From Sphingobacteriia bacterium RIFOXYC2_FULL_35_18 (lineage in GTDB: Bacteria; Bacteroidota; Bacteroidia; Chitinophagales; Chitinophagaceae): a stretch of 64,000 nucleotides of DNA. Below are positions 9,422 to 17,907 of the stretch, piece by piece. How positions within the stretch are numbered: the stretch's first letter is position 1; each line of letters opens with the position of its first letter. The stretch lies in assembly GCA_001829005.1 (NCBI GenBank), contig MIAG01000009.1:124603-188602 (forward strand). The letters run 5' to 3'. The notes under the pieces were generated by a model. It saw only the letters and a list, made by a program, of their open reading frames with translations, did no database searches and had not been told where the DNA came from. Position numbers and translations under genes: made by a program.

Positions 9422-10912
9422 TTATTGATAAAATTTATCGTTCCAGCGGAGTTCATTTTTAAACTGATACATTCTGGTTTCGTTATTGATGCAAACAAAT
9501 TCAATTCCTGCAATAGAAGCAAAGTCTTCCATTTGCTCAGCCGAAATATTTTGCGAATAACAGGTATGGTGTGCACCGCCCGCTAATATCCAAGCTGCAC
9601 ATCCATTGTGCATATCTGGATAGGGTTTCCATAACACTCTAGCAACGGGTAATTTAGGTAAGCTGGCAATTGGTGCAATGGCCATTACATTATTTACCAA
9701 TAAACGGAATCGATTTCCCATGTCTACAATGGATGCATTGATGGCAGGACCAGGTCCTGAATTAAATACCAATCTTACTGGGTCTGCTTTTCCGCCAATG
9801 CCCAATGGGTGAATTTCGCAATGGGGTTTTCCATCAGCAATAGACTCACATATTTCGAGCATATGCGCACCTAATACCAATTTATTATCAGGATTAAAAT
9901 GATAAGTATAATCTTCCATGAATGAGTTCCCTCCTTTTAATCCGCTACCCATGACTTTCATTGCTCTAACCAAAGCTGCTGTTTTCCAATCTCCCTCTCC
10001 AGCAAATCCATATCCTTTTGCCATCAGTCTTTGTGCTGCAATGCCTGGTAATTGAGCCAGTCCATGTAAGTCTTCAAATGTGGTAGTGAATCCTTTGAAA
10101 TTTCCCTCTACTAGAAATCTTTCAATTCCTAATTCAATTTTCGCTGCTATTCTTAATGATTCAAACTGTGCACCTCCTTTTTTCAGGCTATCCATTAATT
10201 GATAGGCAGTATGGTATTCATCTACTAACGCATCTATATCAGCAGTAGAAACTTGGTTAATCACTTCTACTAAGTCTCCTACACCATAGGTATTCACTGA
10301 GTAGCCAAATTTTATTTCTGCTTCAACTTTATCGCCCTCCGTTACTGCCACAAAACGCATATTATCTCCAAAACGCACAAAGCGCGCGCCTTGCCAGTCG
10401 TGCCATCCAGCGGCGGCTCTAATCCATCCGTTAATTTTTGCAATACATTCCTGATCGCTCCAATGTCCTACAACTACTTTTCTGTCTAAACGCATTCTAC
10501 TCATGATAAAACCAAATTCACGATCACCATGTGCACTTTGATTGAGGTTCATGAAGTCCATATCAATAGTAGACCATGGGATATCTCTATTAAACTGCGT
10601 ATGAAAATGCAGGATAGGTTTTCTCAATATTTTTAATCCACCAATCCACATTTTAGCAGGAGAGAAAGTATGCATCCATGTAATTACACCAATACAGTTG
10701 GTTGCATTATTGGCTTCTTGACAAATCGAAAAAATTTCTTCTGTTGATTTTACCGTTGGTTTATATACCACCTTAACAGGCATGCTGGGTTCGTTGTTTA
10801 ATGCAGTTGCAATTACAGTTGAATTTGCTGCGACTTGTTTTAGTGTTTCTTCTCCATATAAATGTTGGCTTCCGGTTATAAACCAAACTTCAAGTTGTTT
10901 CAAATTAATCAT
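9422..10912 (-). CDS. araA: L-arabinose isomerase
   Basis: This enzyme converts L-arabinose to L-ribulose, using a divalent metal such as Mn2+. The 496 residues match the usual family length of about 500. The N-terminus [16 protein letters not shown] and the segments [35 protein letters not shown] and [20 protein letters not shown] are hallmark AraA regions, including Glu and His metal ligands. It is the third gene of the araB-araD-araA-symporter operon, with 33-base gaps on both sides. The reaction is cytoplasmic and feeds AraB. Confidence 0.97.
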   Translation of the reverse strand: MINLKQLEVWFITGSQHLYGEETLKQVAANSTVIATALNNEPSMPVKVVYKPTVKSTEEIFSICQEANNATNCIGVITWMHTFSPAKMWIGGLKILRKPILHFHTQFNRDIPWSTIDMDFMNLNQSAHGDREFGFIMSRMRLDRKVVVGHWSDQECIAKINGWIRAAAGWHDWQGARFVRFGDNMRFVAVTEGDKVEAEIKFGYSVNTYGVGDLVEVINQVSTADIDALVDEYHTAYQLMDSLKKGGAQFESLRIAAKIELGIERFLVEGNFKGFTTTFEDLHGLAQLPGIAAQRLMAKGYGFAGEGDWKTAALVRAMKVMGSGLKGGNSFMEDYTYHFNPDNKLVLGAHMLEICESIADGKPHCEIHPLGIGGKADPVRLVFNSGPGPAINASIVDMGNRFRLLVNNVMAIAPIASLPKLPVARVLWKPYPDMHNGCAAWILAGGAHHTCYSQNISAEQMEDFASIAGIEFVCINNETRMYQFKNELRWNDKFYQ

Positions 10913-10945
10913 GGTGCTTGTCTTTAAAGTTGAATAGGATGATTA

Positions 10946-11644
10946 TTATTGACCATAATATGCGTCTGGTCCATGTTTTCTTTCGTAATGTTTTTTGATT
11001 AAAGTTTCTTTTAAACTTGGGGCTGTAGGATTAATTTGTAAAGTAACAAAAGCCATTTTAGCTACTTCCTCTAGTACTGCAGCATTGTAAACTGCTTTAT
11101 GTGAACTGGCACCCCAAGTAAACGGAGCATGATTACCTACCAGCATCATTTCTGTTTCACTTGGATCTAATTTTCTTTCATTAAAACAGTTGATGATTTG
11201 GTAACCTGTTTCTGTTTCATAATCTCCTTGAATCATTTCATCGCTCATCGGTGGTGCACAAGGAATAACTGAAGTGGTATGATCTGCATGGGTAGTGCCT
11301 AAGATAGGGATGTCTAATTGTGATTGAGCCCAAGCAGTTGCATAAGTAGAATGGGTATGAACAATGCTATTGATTCCATTCCAATGTTTATATAAAACAG
11401 CATGTGTTTTGGTATCAGAAGATGGACGAAGTGAGCCTTCAATAATAGTGGCATCAAAGTCTACAATAACCATTTTCTCAGGGCTCAATTCTTCATAGGG
11501 AACGCCGCTTGGTTTTATTGCAAATACCTTTTTGTTATGATCTGCAACACTCACATTTCCGAAAGTAAACAAAACCAAACCCAATTTTGGCAACTGCATA
11601 TTTGCATCATATGCTTCTTGTTTTATCGCATTATATTGACTCAT
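10946..11644 (-). CDS. araD: L-ribulose-5-phosphate 4-epimerase
   Basis: The 232-residue class II aldolase-fold enzyme turns L-ribulose 5-phosphate into D-xylulose 5-phosphate, the entry to the pentose phosphate pathway. Visible features are the substrate-loop regions GNVSVADHNKK and KPSGVPYEEL and the zinc-site segments VHTHSTYATAW and GTTHADHTT. A late segment reads VGNHAPFTWG. Length equals the usual 230 or so. It starts 9 bases after araB and ends 33 bases before araA, so it belongs to one transcript with both. Confidence 0.97.
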   Translation of the reverse strand: MSQYNAIKQEAYDANMQLPKLGLVLFTFGNVSVADHNKKVFAIKPSGVPYEELSPEKMVIVDFDATIIEGSLRPSSDTKTHAVLYKHWNGINSIVHTHSTYATAWAQSQLDIPILGTTHADHTTSVIPCAPPMSDEMIQGDYETETGYQIINCFNERKLDPSETEMMLVGNHAPFTWGASSHKAVYNAAVLEEVAKMAFVTLQINPTAPSLKETLIKKHYERKHGPDAYYGQ

Positions 11645-11653
11645 TACTCGATT

Positions 11654-13336
11654 TTATTTATTATTGGGTGCATGATTTTCTGTGAAATTTCCTGCTACTA
11701 TATATTGAGAATACCTTTTCTCATAATAAGCTTTTCTGGATTCGTTGGGATAATAAGCGCCTTCAAATCCTTGCCCCATGTACTTCATGGCTTCTTCTAC
11801 TTTTGCGTATACACCTGCAGCGGTGGCTGCAAACATAGCAGCACCTAATGCACAGGTTTGTTCGCTCTTATGAATTCGAATAGGCATATTCATCACATCG
11901 GCCATTACTTGCATAATATACGGAGATCTTTTTGCAACACCGCCTAATCCAATCAATCCATTTACTGGAACTCCTTCTGATATAAAACGATCAACAATTC
12001 TTTTTGCGCCAAAACAGGTTGCCTCTACCAATGCTTTAAAAATAGAAGGGGCTGTTGATCCTAAGTTCAATTGATGAATACTTCCCGTTAGGTATTGGTT
12101 AGCGTCTGGTGTTCTTCTTCCATTAAACCAATCAAGGGCTAATTCATCATCTTCGTTAAGTGGTAATAATGCAGCTTTATTGGATAAATGTGTAATCAGT
12201 TGATCAGATAATTCTTTGATCAGTTGTTCTGCTTCATCGTGTTTAATTGCATCAGAATGCTCAATCATTTCTTTAATCGGAGACAGTATCATATTTTTGA
12301 ACCATGCATAAGTGTCCCCAAAAGCAGACTGTCCTGCCTCTAATCCAAGCATGCCTGGTATTACCGATCCGGTAACTTGACCACAAATGCCTTTTACTGT
12401 TTTATCTTCTAAATCAGCAGTAGGAGCTACTAAAATATCACAAGTTGAAGTGCCCATTACCTTACTAAGATGATAGGGTTCAATTTGTCCGCCTACTGCA
12501 CCCATATGTGCATCAAAAGCACCTACTGCAACTACTACATTTTCATTTAATCCTAATTTACTTGCCCATTCTTTAGAAAGCGTTCCTGCAGATTTGTCTG
12601 AAGAATAGGTAGTGTCACCAAGGGTTAGAACATATCCATCTAGTAAGGGATCCAATGAAGTAAAAAAATCATTGGGTGGATATCCATTAAATTGTTCAGA
12701 CCATAATCCTTTATGTCCTGCAGCACAAACACTTCTTTTTAATTCTTTGATATTATTGCCCCCGGTTAACATAAAAGGAATCCAATCACAATGTTCTACC
12801 CAAGAAACACAGGCTTGCTTGACAGCGTCATCGTTCCTAATTATATGTAAGAGTTTCGCCCAAAACCATTCGGAGGAATAAATACCTCCCACGTATTGCA
12901 AATAATTAGTTTCAAATTTTGTAGCATGCTGATTAATTTCTGCAGCTTCTCTTACACTGGTATGGTCTTTCCAAAGCACAAACATGGCATTTGGATTCTC
13001 GGCAAATGCTTCTTTTAATGCCAGTGGAGTGCCTGTAGCATCAACTGCTACAGGAGTAGAGCCAGTGGTATCAACTCCAATAGCTACAATATTTTCAGCA
13101 ACTAATTTTCCTACTTGCTTTAAACAGTTGGTGATGGTTTCTGTTAACCCTTCTACATAATCTAGCGGGTGTTGCCTAAAAACACTTTCTGCTGCATTGC
13201 AATACAGTCCTTTTTTCCATCGTGCATAATGATGCACAGCAGTGGCAATTTCTTCGCCAGTAGTTGTGTTTACAATAATTGAACGCACCGAATCGGTGCC
13301 GTAGTCTACGCCAATTACAAAAGTTTCTTTTTTCAT
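11654..13336 (-). CDS. araB: Ribulokinase
   Basis: This FGGY-family kinase phosphorylates L-ribulose to L-ribulose 5-phosphate with ATP. The 560 residues fit AraB (about 555-570) better than xylulokinase or glycerol kinase. The N-terminal nucleotide motif is GVDYGTDSVRSIIV, the middle has VMGTSTCDI, and the C-terminal ATPase motif is GLIGLGGVAKRSPYIMQV. It is the first gene of the arabinose operon. Its 85-base upstream gap to araR carries two inverted repeats that overlap a promoter-like element, described separately. Confidence 0.96.
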   Translation of the reverse strand: MKKETFVIGVDYGTDSVRSIIVNTTTGEEIATAVHHYARWKKGLYCNAAESVFRQHPLDYVEGLTETITNCLKQVGKLVAENIVAIGVDTTGSTPVAVDATGTPLALKEAFAENPNAMFVLWKDHTSVREAAEINQHATKFETNYLQYVGGIYSSEWFWAKLLHIIRNDDAVKQACVSWVEHCDWIPFMLTGGNNIKELKRSVCAAGHKGLWSEQFNGYPPNDFFTSLDPLLDGYVLTLGDTTYSSDKSAGTLSKEWASKLGLNENVVVAVGAFDAHMGAVGGQIEPYHLSKVMGTSTCDILVAPTADLEDKTVKGICGQVTGSVIPGMLGLEAGQSAFGDTYAWFKNMILSPIKEMIEHSDAIKHDEAEQLIKELSDQLITHLSNKAALLPLNEDDELALDWFNGRRTPDANQYLTGSIHQLNLGSTAPSIFKALVEATCFGAKRIVDRFISEGVPVNGLIGLGGVAKRSPYIMQVMADVMNMPIRIHKSEQTCALGAAMFAATAAGVYAKVEEAMKYMGQGFEGAYYPNESRKAYYEKRYSQYIVAGNFTENHAPNNK

Positions 13337-13348
13337 CTAGCAAGCAAT

Positions 13349-13396
13349 GAATTGTTACAATTCGTGTCAAATTAACACTTAAAGATGAAAATCAAA
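13349..13396 (-). promoter_or_regulatory. araB promoter with two tandem palindromes (candidate AraR operators)
   Basis: Read on the minus strand, TTTG (13396-13393), 17 bases, then TTAATTTG (13375-13368) resemble the Bacteroidota -33/-7 boxes. The -7 box lies inside an imperfect 15-base palindrome (13364-13378, GTGTCAAATTAACAC on plus). Directly next to it is a perfect one, GAATTGTTACAATTC (13349-13363), which would cover the transcription start. This layout suits a repressor. Assigning the sites to AraR is inference from location. Confidence 0.55.
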
Positions 13397-13421
13397 AATT
13401 ATTGATAATAAATTTTGCCAA

Positions 13422-14126
13422 TTATTTCAGATTACCTGGGTTGGGAATCAAATTTAAGAATGCGTGAAAGTTTGCAGCGTAACGTCTCTTATCTAGTTTA
13501 TAGTAGTAGGCTCCCTTTTTAGAGCTTTCTTTGTCTTTGTCTTTTTGTTTTATTAAAAGCTTGGTCGATTGCAATTTTCTACTAAAGTTTCTTTTGTCAA
13601 ACTGCGAATCAAAAATTCCTTCGTATAAACTTTGTAGCTGTGGAAGGGTGAATTTTTCAGGTAAAAGTTCAAATAAAATGGGGTGAAAAGCTGCTTTATA
13701 CCTCAACTTCTCTTTGGCCATGTCTACCATTTTTTGGTGGTCAAAAATGAGCTTTGGGGTATTTTTAATAGGGAACCATTCAGCATGATAGTCTGTATTG
13801 ATTTGCTTTTCGTACTGATGTATATCAATTAAAGCAAAATAGGCAACCGATACAGTTCTTTCAATAGGGTCACGGTTTACGTCACCAAAGGTAAAAAGTT
13901 GTTCCATGTAAACCCCTTCTAAGCCGGTCAATTCTTTTAAGATACGTGCCGATCCTTTTTCAAAATCTTCATCCTTTTGAACAAATCCCCCCATTAAGCT
14001 CCATTTTCCTTTTTCGTATTCAAGCCCTCGCTGAACAAGTAATAATTTTAAGTTGGCCCCATCAAATCCAAAAATGATACAATCTAGGGCAACCAATATG
14101 CGGGTTTGTTTGTGATACCTAACCAT
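13422..14126 (-). CDS. araR: AraR-type Nudix-fold transcriptional regulator of arabinose use
   Basis: The 234-residue protein has an N-terminal Nudix-like domain (about 8-145) and a C-terminal winged helix (about 150-230). This is the layout of the Bacteroidetes AraR / NrtR group. The Nudix box is degenerate: in GGFVQKDEDFEKGSARILKE the expected RE-x-x-EE pattern reads RILKEL. It is therefore probably a ligand-binding domain rather than a hydrolase. Known AraR of Bacteroides binds L-arabinose and represses arabinose genes, which fits its place between araBDA and the arabinosidase operon. It is transcribed in the same direction as araB, 85 bases upstream. Autoregulation is possible but not shown. 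Confidence 0.85.
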   Translation of the reverse strand: MVRYHKQTRILVALDCIIFGFDGANLKLLLVQRGLEYEKGKWSLMGGFVQKDEDFEKGSARILKELTGLEGVYMEQLFTFGDVNRDPIERTVSVAYFALIDIHQYEKQINTDYHAEWFPIKNTPKLIFDHQKMVDMAKEKLRYKAAFHPILFELLPEKFTLPQLQSLYEGIFDSQFDKRNFSRKLQSTKLLIKQKDKDKESSKKGAYYYKLDKRRYAANFHAFLNLIPNPGNLK

Positions 14127-14302
14127 ATGTTCAGCTTCAGACGTATTTTACATTCATTAAACAATTAATTAAATATCCGAATAATATTGAGTTTCCTAAA
14201 AAAATAATAAGTGTTTTTTTTACAATTAATATTTTTTTGCTAATTTGGTAAACAAGAAATTCACTTGAATCGATTTCTATTACTAATAATATTTGCTTCA
14301 AT

Positions 14303-15460
14303 ATGAAAAAAATCCAACTCATTGCCTTCATTGGTTTGATAAGTTTAATGGTACATTGTAGCGCTGATAATGCTTCAAATGAAAATGGCCAAGTGCTTGA
14401 TTCCACTGCATTAAAATCAGCTTATACTAAAATAATTGACAATCAAAAAACGGGAATTTATTTTCTTAAAAACGCCAACAACATTACAGTCGCCATAACG
14501 AATTATGGTGGTAGGATTGTGGGATTGGTCGTACCCGATAAGAATGGACAGTCAACAGATATTGTACTGGGTTACGATAGCCTAGATCATTACTTGAATA
14601 AGCCAGAAGCTTATTTTGGTGCCATTATTGGTAGATATGGCAATCGAATTGCAAAAGCTCAATTCAAACTAAACGATACCCTGTATCAACTTGTGGCCAA
14701 CAATGGTCCTAATTCATTACATGGTGGACCCAAGGGTTTTCACAACCAAGTTTGGGAAGTTGTTAGTCATCAGCCAAATCAATTGGTGTTAAGTTATTTA
14801 TCTAAAGATCGAGAGGAAGGGTATCCAGGAAATTTATTGGTAAAAGTCACCTATACACTCACCAATGAGAATGAATTAAAGATGGAGTATGATGCTAGTA
14901 CCGATAAAACGACTGTAGTGAATTTAACCAACCATGCATATTATAACTTGAATGGGCAAGGAGACAGTACCATCATCAATCATGAATTAACTATTTTTGC
15001 ATCTAACTATTCAGCAGTAGACAGTACATTAATTCCAGTAGGTGCACCAGTAACTGTAAAAGGAACTCCTTTTGATTTTATGCTCCCTAAATTAATTGGA
15101 AAAGAAATTGGAGTAGAACATGTTCAAATTAAAAACGGTTTAGGGTACGATCATAATTTTGTTTTAGATAAACAAACGTCAGCTGAGCTGGTAAAAGCTG
15201 CAATAGTGTATGCTCCCAATACTGGAATTACAATGGAAGTATTTACTACGGAGCCAGCCATTCAATTCTATAGTGGAAACTTTTTAGATGGTAGTTTGAT
15301 AGGGAAAAAAAATAAGCAGTACCCTTATAGATCAGCGTTTTGTTTAGAAACACAACACTATCCAGATGCACCCAATCAGCCTGCATTTCCTAGCACACAA
15401 TTAGCAGCTGGAGAAAAATATCAAACCACTACTATTTATAAGTTTGGAATCAAAAAATAA
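14303..15460 (+). CDS. Aldose 1-epimerase (mutarotase), exported
   Basis: This 385-residue GalM-family enzyme interconverts alpha and beta anomers of free aldoses. Family motifs are present: NSLHGGPKGFHNQVWE with the first catalytic His, NLTNHAYYNLNG with the second, and the C-terminal base in CLETQHYPDAPNQP. A hydrophobic leader ending in MVHC suggests a lipoprotein, although His before the Cys is unusual for a lipobox. It leads the arabinosidase operon (28 bases to GH127) and would prepare released arabinose for uptake. Regulation by AraR is plausible: a weak GTGT-N7-ACAA site sits at 14211-14225. Confidence 0.93.
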   Translation: MKKIQLIAFIGLISLMVHCSADNASNENGQVLDSTALKSAYTKIIDNQKTGIYFLKNANNITVAITNYGGRIVGLVVPDKNGQSTDIVLGYDSLDHYLNKPEAYFGAIIGRYGNRIAKAQFKLNDTLYQLVANNGPNSLHGGPKGFHNQVWEVVSHQPNQLVLSYLSKDREEGYPGNLLVKVTYTLTNENELKMEYDASTDKTTVVNLTNHAYYNLNGQGDSTIINHELTIFASNYSAVDSTLIPVGAPVTVKGTPFDFMLPKLIGKEIGVEHVQIKNGLGYDHNFVLDKQTSAELVKAAIVYAPNTGITMEVFTTEPAIQFYSGNFLDGSLIGKKNKQYPYRSAFCLETQHYPDAPNQPAFPSTQLAAGEKYQTTTIYKFGIKK

Positions 15461-15488
15461 TTAAGTATCACCAATTAAACATTCTGTC

Positions 15489-17900
15489 ATGCTACATTAC
15501 AAGAGTAAGGCCTTATTTGCTGGAGTTGTACTTTCGATTAGCAACTTAATGGCACAGGGCAATAAAGATTATCCAATCCAACCTGTTACGTTTAATCATG
15601 TGCATGTGAACGATCAGTTTTGGGCACCTAGGATTGAAGTGAATGCCGAAATAACCATTCCATATGTATTACAGAAATGCAGGGAAACAGGAAGGGTAGA
15701 TAATTTTTTGAAAGCTGCTGGAAAAAAGCCACCTACTAATCTTACTGAATACCCTTTTGACGACTCGGATGTTTTTAAAGTGATTGAAGGTGTTTCTTAT
15801 TCTTTACAAACTAAGACCAATGCTTCTCTTGAAAGGTCTCTAGATACTTTGATTCAAATTATTGGGGAAGCACAAGAACCAGATGGCTATTTATATACTT
15901 TCCGTTCGATGAAGCCAGAAAAACTGCATCCATGGATTAGTCAAAAACGTTGGGAAAAAGATTCCGATTTGAGCCATGAATTATACAATTCTGGTCATTT
16001 ATTTGAGGCTGCTGTTGCGCATTATTTATCAACTGGAAAAAAATCATTATTGAATATTGCTATCAAAAATGCTGATTTAATTGTGAAAGATTTTTTATAT
16101 GGCAAAGCGCCCTATTTCCCAGGACATCAAGTAATTGAAACTGGATTATCAAGATTGTATAGGGTGACTGGTAAAAAAGACTACTTAGCATTAGCTAAAT
16201 ACTTTTTAGACATACGTGGAAATGGGGTTGTTAAAGGTTCAGAATATAGCCAATCACATAAACTAGTAACTGATCAGCATGAAGGAGTTGGACATGCGGT
16301 TCGTGCAGCATATATGTACACTGGCATGGCAGATGTAGCAGCACTTACAGGGGATCAATCCTATATTAACGCAATTGGTAAAATCTGGTCTGATGTAGTG
16401 TATAAAAAAATGTATTTAACAGGAGGTATTGGTGCTACCGGTGCGGGTGAAGCATTTGGTGCAGCATACCATTTACCTAATATGTCTGCTTATGCCGAAA
16501 CCTGTGCTTCTATTGCCAATGTGTATTGGAACAATCGTATGTTTTTGTTACATGGCGATGCAAAATACATTGATGTGATGGAAAGGGTTTTATACAATGG
16601 AATGTTATCGGGTATTGCACAAGATGGTAAGAAATTCTTTTATCCTAATCCATTAGCATCCATGGGCCAACATCAGCGCAGTGCTTGGTTTGGTTGTGCT
16701 TGTTGTATTTCAAATGTAACCCGATTTATGCCATCGGTTCCTGGTTATGTTTATGCACAAGACAAGAATAATGTTTATGTTAATTTATATATGTCTAATA
16801 AGGCAGACATTCAACTTCCTTCAGGTAAATTAACCTTGTCTCAAGAAACAGCCTATCCTTGGAAAGGGGACGTAAAAATTTCGCTTAATCCAGTAAAGCA
16901 AATGGCTTTTGCAATGCGTGTGCGTATCCCAGGATGGGCAAGAGATGAAGCCGTTCCAGGCGATTTATATCGTTTTGCGAGTCTTCAAAAAGCGAATAAG
17001 ATTGTAATTGCTGTGAATGGAAAACCAGTTGATTACCAATTAGAAAAAGGCTATGCGGTATTCAATAGAACATGGAAGAAAGGTGATGTTATTTCTTTCG
17101 AACTTCCAATGGAAATAGAGAAAGTAATTGCCAATGAAAAAGTGAAAGACGACCAAGGTAGATTCGCTTTACAAAGAGGTCCAATTGTTTATTGTTTAGA
17201 AGGACCCGATCACGCAGATCAGGCAGTACAAAATATTGTAGTAGAAGAACAAACTAATTTTACAGCTAATTATAATCCTTCTTTATTAAATGGTATTTTA
17301 ACCTTAGATGGAAAAGGAAGCGCCACTTCAAGACAAGTCAACAGCAATCAATTATTAAAGAAAGAACTACCTGTAAAAGCGATTCCTTATTATGCTTGGA
17401 ACAATCGTGGTCCTGGCGAAATGGTGGTTTGGATTCCTTCTCAAGAATCATTGTCACGCCCCAAGCCTGCTCCAACAATTGCCTCAAAAAGTAAAATAAG
17501 TGGCTCTGTAAGTAGCCAACGTATGTTAAGCTCTTTGAACGATCAGTTTGAGCCATCCTCTTCTGAAGACAAGTCTGCATTGTATGTTCATTGGTGGCCT
17601 AAAAAGAATACCGAGGAGTTCATTGAATATACTTTTGATCAAGAATATACCATCAGTGAGTCAAAAGTATATTGGTACGATGATAGTCCATTTGGTGGTT
17701 GCAGAATACCAGCTAATTGGGAAGTTTTATATAAGCAAGGAAATGATTGGGTGCCAGTAAAAGCCTTAACTCCTTACGAAACAACCAAAGACAAATACAA
17801 TACCATTCAATTTGAACCAGTAAAAACAACAGGTGTAAGAATGAAAATTAAATTACCTGTGAATCACGCAACGGGTGTTCATGAATGGATAGTTAAATAA
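15489..17900 (+). CDS. GH127 beta-L-arabinofuranosidase
   Basis: GH127 enzymes remove beta-L-arabinofuranose, classically from the Hyp-linked arabino-oligosaccharides of extensin. The 803-residue protein has a signal peptide (cut near 22) and an (alpha/alpha)6 catalytic domain. The zinc-thiolate site typical of the founder HypBA1 is preserved: Glu337-x-Cys339 in AETCAS and Cys403/405/406 in FGCACC. The barrel is followed by beta domains, and a discoidin-like module (about 690-800, WWPKKNTEEFIEYTF onward) may bind sugar. Start and end are 28 and 7 bases from its neighbours. With GH51 next door, it would strip both anomers of arabinose in the periplasm or at the surface. Exact linkage preference is inferred from the family. 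Confidence 0.9.
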   Translation: MLHYKSKALFAGVVLSISNLMAQGNKDYPIQPVTFNHVHVNDQFWAPRIEVNAEITIPYVLQKCRETGRVDNFLKAAGKKPPTNLTEYPFDDSDVFKVIEGVSYSLQTKTNASLERSLDTLIQIIGEAQEPDGYLYTFRSMKPEKLHPWISQKRWEKDSDLSHELYNSGHLFEAAVAHYLSTGKKSLLNIAIKNADLIVKDFLYGKAPYFPGHQVIETGLSRLYRVTGKKDYLALAKYFLDIRGNGVVKGSEYSQSHKLVTDQHEGVGHAVRAAYMYTGMADVAALTGDQSYINAIGKIWSDVVYKKMYLTGGIGATGAGEAFGAAYHLPNMSAYAETCASIANVYWNNRMFLLHGDAKYIDVMERVLYNGMLSGIAQDGKKFFYPNPLASMGQHQRSAWFGCACCISNVTRFMPSVPGYVYAQDKNNVYVNLYMSNKADIQLPSGKLTLSQETAYPWKGDVKISLNPVKQMAFAMRVRIPGWARDEAVPGDLYRFASLQKANKIVIAVNGKPVDYQLEKGYAVFNRTWKKGDVISFELPMEIEKVIANEKVKDDQGRFALQRGPIVYCLEGPDHADQAVQNIVVEEQTNFTANYNPSLLNGILTLDGKGSATSRQVNSNQLLKKELPVKAIPYYAWNNRGPGEMVVWIPSQESLSRPKPAPTIASKSKISGSVSSQRMLSSLNDQFEPSSSEDKSALYVHWWPKKNTEEFIEYTFDQEYTISESKVYWYDDSPFGGCRIPANWEVLYKQGNDWVPVKALTPYETTKDKYNTIQFEPVKTTGVRMKIKLPVNHATGVHEWIVK

Positions 17901-17907
17901 TCATTCT

